Positions 60,535-64,000 of a DNA stretch of 64,000 bases are shown here, piece after piece (position 1 is the stretch's first letter; the number at the start of each line of letters is the position of its first letter). The DNA comes from Bacteroidota bacterium (lineage in GTDB: Bacteria > Bacteroidota > Bacteroidia > Chitinophagales > Chitinophagaceae), in assembly GCA_023423405.1 (NCBI GenBank), contig JAFAFR010000043.1, positions 620,001-684,000 on the forward strand. The letters run 5' to 3'. The position numbers and the translations under genes are program-made. The notes beneath the pieces are model-generated. The model ran no database searches, was not told the DNA's origin, and saw only the letters and a list, made by a program, of their open reading frames with translations.

Positions 60535-61934
60535 GCTGCTGATTTTTTTTGGTGTAGGTATTGGTTAATGCGGGCTTTAACGGCATCCATAAGGGCCTGT
60601 TGACCGCTGGCTTTTCGGGTAAGCGCTTTCAGAACATCTTCGTCCATGGTGCCAGCTGCAATCAGGTGGTACACGAAAACCGGTTTTTGCTGCCCCTGGC
60701 GATCCAGACGGGCGTTGGCCTGCTGGTATAGTTCAAGTGACCAGGGAAGCCCGAACCAAGCTATCACATTACCCCCGTCCTGCAGGTTCAAGCCATGGCC
60801 GGCTGATGCCGGATGCGCAACCAGTATTTCGATCTCCCCCCGGTTCCAGCGCCGGATGTCAGCCGTCGTTTTTAACTCTACCACCCGGCCGCGAAATCGC
60901 TGTTTGACCCTGGCCAAATCGTGCTTAAATTGATAAAACACTAACACCGGTGCCCCGTTTTGCGAATCTATTAGCGTTTCCAAGGCGTCCAGTTTTTCGT
61001 CATGCACCGTATGTGCTTGTTTATCAACGTCATATATGGCTCCGTTTGCGTACTGTAAAAGCTTGCCCGTTAGTGCTGCCGCGTTCACAGCGGTAATCTC
61101 GCCTGCACTGGCGAGCTCTAGCACCGCATCCCTTTCGAACTGTTTGTACTTCTTTAAATTTTCATCGTTAAAGGTTATAACTATATCGTTATCAACACGT
61201 TTTGGTAGATTCAAATAGTCTTTTGCGCTCATCGAAATACAGATGTCACTGATTTTTTCGTAAATCTCTTTCTCGTTAATGTCACCGCCTTCGAGATCGT
61301 CCCCCTGCTTAAGCGCGTATTTTGTCACCACATGCCCCTGACGAGCTACGGCATTGAAATACTTCTCCCTGTATTTCCCAATCGATGGCCCCAGTCGCTC
61401 ACCCCGGTCCAGCAGGTAAAGCTGGCTCCACAGGTCCAATAACCCCTGTGGCCTGGGGGTTCCGGTAAGGCCTACCACCCGCTGCATTCTGGGGCGCACC
61501 ATCCGCAGGGCTCTAAATCGTTGGCTTTTGGGGTTTTTAAATTTGCTGAGCTCATCGATCACGGTCATTTGGAAGGGCCAGGCACCACCCAGGTAATCGA
61601 TCAGCCAGCAGACGTTCTCCACATTGACCACGTAGAGGTCAGATTTGGCCCTTAACGCCTCTTTCCGGTGTTTTTCGGTACCAAGGACCACGGAGACGGT
61701 TAAATGCCTTAAGTGGTCCCATTTTGCGATTTCCCGCGTCCAGGTATCCCGGGCCACGTGTTTGGGTGCGATCACCAGGGTTTTGGTCACCTCCCCCCGG
61801 CGCATCAATTCTACGATGGCGGTCAACGTCGCCACCGTTTTGCCAAGGCCCATTTCCAGGAAAAGCCCGGCACCCGGCACGCGTAGGACGTGCCCAGTCG
61901 CATGAACCTGATACCCATGCGGTTTATAATCCAT
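60531..61934 (-). CDS. SNF2/DEAD-type DNA helicase
   Basis: 467 residues from ATG 61934 (MDYKPHGYQVHATGHVLRVP); an earlier ATG would lie deep in the VRR-NUC gene. Superfamily 2 motifs in order: LEMGLGKTVATLTAI (I), VIAPKHVARDTW (Ia), VIDELSKFKN (II, DEAH-like), VVGLTGTPRPQGLLDLWSQL (III), VLVFYQFKHDL (IV), HPASAGHGLNLQDGG (V), QQANARLDRQGQ (VI). This compact phage form is common next to VRR-NUC genes and is thought to aid replication or recombination. Confidence 0.9.
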   Translation of the reverse strand: MDYKPHGYQVHATGHVLRVPGAGLFLEMGLGKTVATLTAIVELMRRGEVTKTLVIAPKHVARDTWTREIAKWDHLRHLTVSVVLGTEKHRKEALRAKSDLYVVNVENVCWLIDYLGGAWPFQMTVIDELSKFKNPKSQRFRALRMVRPRMQRVVGLTGTPRPQGLLDLWSQLYLLDRGERLGPSIGKYREKYFNAVARQGHVVTKYALKQGDDLEGGDINEKEIYEKISDICISMSAKDYLNLPKRVDNDIVITFNDENLKKYKQFERDAVLELASAGEITAVNAAALTGKLLQYANGAIYDVDKQAHTVHDEKLDALETLIDSQNGAPVLVFYQFKHDLARVKQRFRGRVVELKTTADIRRWNRGEIEILVAHPASAGHGLNLQDGGNVIAWFGLPWSLELYQQANARLDRQGQQKPVFVYHLIAAGTMDEDVLKALTRKASGQQALMDAVKARINQYLHQKKSAA

Positions 61935-62238
61935 GGTCCAGCGCTTTTTCGAATTGATCAAAGGTTGCCTGGCCATCAATCACGTGCACTTCAAAGCCCA
62001 AGCTTTCCAGCCAGCGGATTACCAGCTTTTGCCGATGGCTCAGCTGCTCCCCTGTTGTTTTCAATTCAGCGAACAGACAGCGGGCACCCGGTAGCAGGCA
62101 AACCCGGTCCGGCATTCCTGTGAAAATCCAGCTTACCCATTTCAGGGCCCGGCCGCCTCTTTTTTCAACGGCTTTTACAACCCAGCGTTCCAATGTTTTT
62201 TCGCTTACCGGTGCGTCTGTATTTTTTCCCCGTTTCAT
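61924..62238 (-). CDS. VRR-NUC domain nuclease
   Basis: 104 residues from ATG 62238. The PD-(D/E)XK-type VRR-NUC core is seen in VSWIFTGMPDRVCLLPGARC with the Asp in MPDR, LFAELKTTGEQLSHRQK with E-x-K, and VIRWLESLGFEVHVIDG. Phage VRR-NUC proteins are stand-alone structure-specific nucleases. It overlaps the helicase start by 11 bp, a common phage pair. A TTG 21 bp upstream is ignored in favour of the ATG. Confidence 0.9.
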   Translation of the reverse strand: MKRGKNTDAPVSEKTLERWVVKAVEKRGGRALKWVSWIFTGMPDRVCLLPGARCLFAELKTTGEQLSHRQKLVIRWLESLGFEVHVIDGQATFDQFEKALDHGL

Positions 62239-62269
62239 ATATCGTTTTTGGTATACCAATTTTTATGAA

Positions 62270-62575
62270 GTGACCACTGTGACCACTGTGACCTCTTTTT
62301 ACGCGCACATACGTATATACGCGATTAGGCGTACACGCATATACGTATTGTGCTATATGTCTGCCTAATTATATTTTTATATGTTTTATATAAAATAGTG
62401 GTCACAGTGGTCACATTTTCATGTAATCCTTGCTGGTTACTGGTTTTGCTGTGACCACGGGCTTCATTTTCGTGGTCACGGGTGGTCACAGTGGTCACAT
62501 TTGACGATTTTTCCGGCGACCAAGATTTTTGAGTGTGACCACTAAGTGTGACCACTACGAAATATTCGTGGTCAC
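62270..62575. repeat. Iteron-like cluster of GTGACCAC with an AT-rich core; candidate replication origin
   Basis: Eleven exact copies of GTGACCAC or its complement GTGGTCAC start at 62270, 62279, 62398, 62407, 62451, 62472, 62482, 62491, 62535, 62548 and 62568; GTGACCTC at 62288 is a further near copy. Orientation switches across the region, and several copies are 9-10 bp apart. Between them lie AT-rich DNA (about 62365-62397) and ACGTATA-type repeats (62305-62345). This fills the gap between VRR-NUC and VapE genes, next to replication functions. No convincing gene is present. Confidence 0.75.
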
Positions 62576-64000
62576 ACATTATTCGGCGTTTTAATGGTGA
62601 TTTCATAGGCTCTTTGTTGCCCATATAGCCTTGTTCGACGTTTGTATTTTGCCCTTTCCCATCCATCCATACGGCTCATTATATCATGCACTGATTTGGT
62701 GTTGAACGTGTTCATCTCCCTTTGCATCCCGCCGAAGCATTCACACCATATCTCTGCTATCGTAACACACTGGCGCCGCACCGTACCAGTCACTGCTAAT
62801 TCATCTCCCTGCAGGAAGCTGCGCCTTTGGTAGAGGTCCATTTCTTCCCAGTTCTCCGGAACCAGCGTTTCCAGGTACTTCTTCACCAGTCCTGCCCGCT
62901 CGTCCTGCACGTTGTGCGCTGCCTGCACCCGGGCTGCTTCCTCTGCCATATCCTTGCCCAGGAACAGCGTTTCCCCGTCGTTATAGAGGCTTACCGCCTC
63001 CGCCCATACCTGGTCCACCTCATACCCGTTGAGATCGTCCCACACGCTGGCAGACGGTTCCTGTAGCGCTGTGGGTGAGATCCAGAACCGGCGATTACCG
63101 GTCGGATCGGTTAGGAACTCATCCGAATTGGTGGTGCCAAAGAATACACACTGCCGCGGGAATGTTTCTGTTCGGCGACCATAGGCCACCCGGTACCTGT
63201 CTTCGGTTTTGGAGAGGAAGTGCTTCACAGTGTCGAATTCATGCTTGCGTAGGCCGGCCAGCTCGCCGATCTCGATCAGCCAGGCACCCTGGATTGCTTC
63301 AATCGCTTCTTTGCCCTGCACAGTTGTAAAGGAGTCACTGAACCACTGGCGGCCTAATTTCTTAAGTAGGGTGCTCTTACCGATGCCCTGCGGGCCGACA
63401 AGGGTCAATACGTTGTCGAATTTGACCCCTGGCCGCAGGATCCTGGCCACGCAGGCCACCAGGGCCTTGCGGGTTACCGTGCGGGTATAGTCGCTGTCCT
63501 CTGCGCCCAGGTAGTCCACCAGCAGTGTATCCACGCGCGGCTTTCGATCCCAAACCCGGCTCAGCAGGTAATCCTTTACTGGATGGAATCCGGATTTTAG
63601 CATGCCTACGGCAATGGCGTCGTCTATTTTCTGCCGGCCGGTTATCTTATATGCGTGTTCCAGGTAATGCCTGCTGGCAGCCGTATCAGTATCGGTGAGC
63701 TCCCGGGTAGCCGGGGTTACTTTTCGCCAAGGCAGGTCCTTAAGGGCTACTTCTCTTTTCTCGAACAGATTCAGCGCAATTCGGCCGCGCAGGGCTGGAT
63801 CATTTTCCAGGATAAGCAGTACGTTATTGGTGGTAGAAAGGAAATTACCTTTTCGGTCCATATCCATGCGGGTAAGCCAATCTTCATCTGCAGGTCCTGC
63901 CGCGGTACTTCCGTCGGCATCCTCCTCCTGGTCCAATTCGCCGAAATCTTCACGGGTACCTGCCAGCCGCTCGGCCGCCAGTTGCTTTTTGACCCGAGTA
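62572..64000 (-). CDS. VapE-type replication ATPase/primase-associated protein, 5' end outside window
   Basis: The visible ~475 codons run off the right edge. The VapE core has LVGPQGIGKSTLLKKLGRQW (Walker A), WLIEIGELAGLRKHEFDTVK with acidic motif II, YRVAYGRRTETFPRQCVFFG, and TNSDEFLTDPTGNRRFWI with the sensor/arginine features of superfamily 3-like helicases. The C-terminal ~150 residues include a small winged-helix-like part (TIAEIWCECFGG). VapE proteins often carry an N-terminal primase, which would be beyond the window. The frame is open upstream of the first possible start (TTG 63936), so the real start lies further right. The stop lies inside an iteron. Confidence 0.88.
   Translation of the reverse strand, partial: TRVKKQLAAERLAGTREDFGELDQEEDADGSTAAGPADEDWLTRMDMDRKGNFLSTTNNVLLILENDPALRGRIALNLFEKREVALKDLPWRKVTPATRELTDTDTAASRHYLEHAYKITGRQKIDDAIAVGMLKSGFHPVKDYLLSRVWDRKPRVDTLLVDYLGAEDSDYTRTVTRKALVACVARILRPGVKFDNVLTLVGPQGIGKSTLLKKLGRQWFSDSFTTVQGKEAIEAIQGAWLIEIGELAGLRKHEFDTVKHFLSKTEDRYRVAYGRRTETFPRQCVFFGTTNSDEFLTDPTGNRRFWISPTALQEPSASVWDDLNGYEVDQVWAEAVSLYNDGETLFLGKDMAEEAARVQAAHNVQDERAGLVKKYLETLVPENWEEMDLYQRRSFLQGDELAVTGTVRRQCVTIAEIWCECFGGMQREMNTFNTKSVHDIMSRMDGWERAKYKRRTRLYGQQRAYEITIKTPNNV

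Larger units (their letters stand above)
27153..64000. mobile_element. Siphovirus-type prophage, left end to beyond the window
   Basis: At least 36.8 kb of phage genes: replication (VapE, VRR-NUC, helicase), packaging, HK97-type head, long non-contractile tail with a 1417-residue tape measure, fibres and lysis genes. All run leftwards except two + strand islands. No sheath, baseplate wedge or contractile genes are seen, so a siphovirus is likely. The core structural and replication genes look intact, so it may be functional, although no integrase or repressor was found; those should lie right of 64 kb, where the intact tRNA-Cys is also predicted. Confidence 0.93.

Noticed and set aside
62270..62575. 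The GTGACCAC repeats as a CRISPR array
   Set aside because: Units are 8 bp, occur in both orientations and are unevenly spaced; no 28-37 bp repeats or spacers and no cas genes.
27153..64000. Amber-recoded phage genome
   Set aside because: Long structural genes have no internal TAG and no CTA-anticodon tRNA is visible; the two TAG cases need a local explanation.

Overview
The window looks like a chromosome of a Bacteroidota bacterium, most likely of the Chitinophagaceae type, carrying most of a siphovirus prophage. Host genes have Sec signal peptides ending in AQ, promoters of the Bacteroidota form (TTTG about 19-23 bp before TAnnTTTG), a NagB-PIG-L fusion and a GH20 hexosaminidase. All calls rest on reading the sequence and on remembered family features. 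No database search was run. Region 1 (1-27.1 kb) is host chromosome. It holds the 5' part of a prolyl oligopeptidase, the glycolytic pair pfkA-pyk, cutC with a Tat-exported glycosylasparaginase, a secreted CocE-type hydrolase, a GH20 hexosaminidase, and an AT-rich DUF1016/YhcG nuclease. These are followed by a GNAT acetyltransferase, a small conserved protein behind an array of 11-bp repeats, nagB, tRNA-Arg(ACG), a CPA2 antiporter, a likely MqsR/MqsA-Panacea toxin-antitoxin pair, rlmH, a rhomboid protease, tilS, etfBA, a DUF151 nuclease, ispE and rocD. Region 2 (27.15 kb to the window end) is a prophage, read almost entirely leftwards. Its left end is marked by 17 bases that look like the 3' end of a tRNA-Cys gene, followed by an orphaned tRNA terminator. 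The integrase and the right end should lie beyond 64 kb. In transcription order (right to left) it has a VapE-like replication ATPase, a cluster of 11 GTGACCAC iterons, a VRR-NUC nuclease, an SNF2-type helicase, a tRNA-like element, the terminase subunits, the portal, and a MuF minor head protein fused to a zeta toxin kinase. Then come scaffold, decoration and major capsid proteins, connectors, tail tube, tail chaperones G/GT with a -1 frameshift, a 1417-residue tape measure, Dit- and Tal-like proteins, collar and fibre proteins, and a lysis cassette. The distal genes are two further exported proteins, one fibre-like and one heparin-lyase-like. Two + strand islands interrupt the prophage: a promoter-to-terminator moron (28.0-29.6 kb) with an SDH/Clp-fold serine protease, and a five-gene set of very small proteins (53.1-54.3 kb) wedged between the scaffold and MuF-zeta genes. 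The most notable points are the MuF-zeta fusion with the facing small-gene cassette, the iteron cluster, Sec signal peptides on three tail-end proteins, and an endolysin reading frame that runs uninterrupted back to an in-frame amber stop of a holin-like gene.
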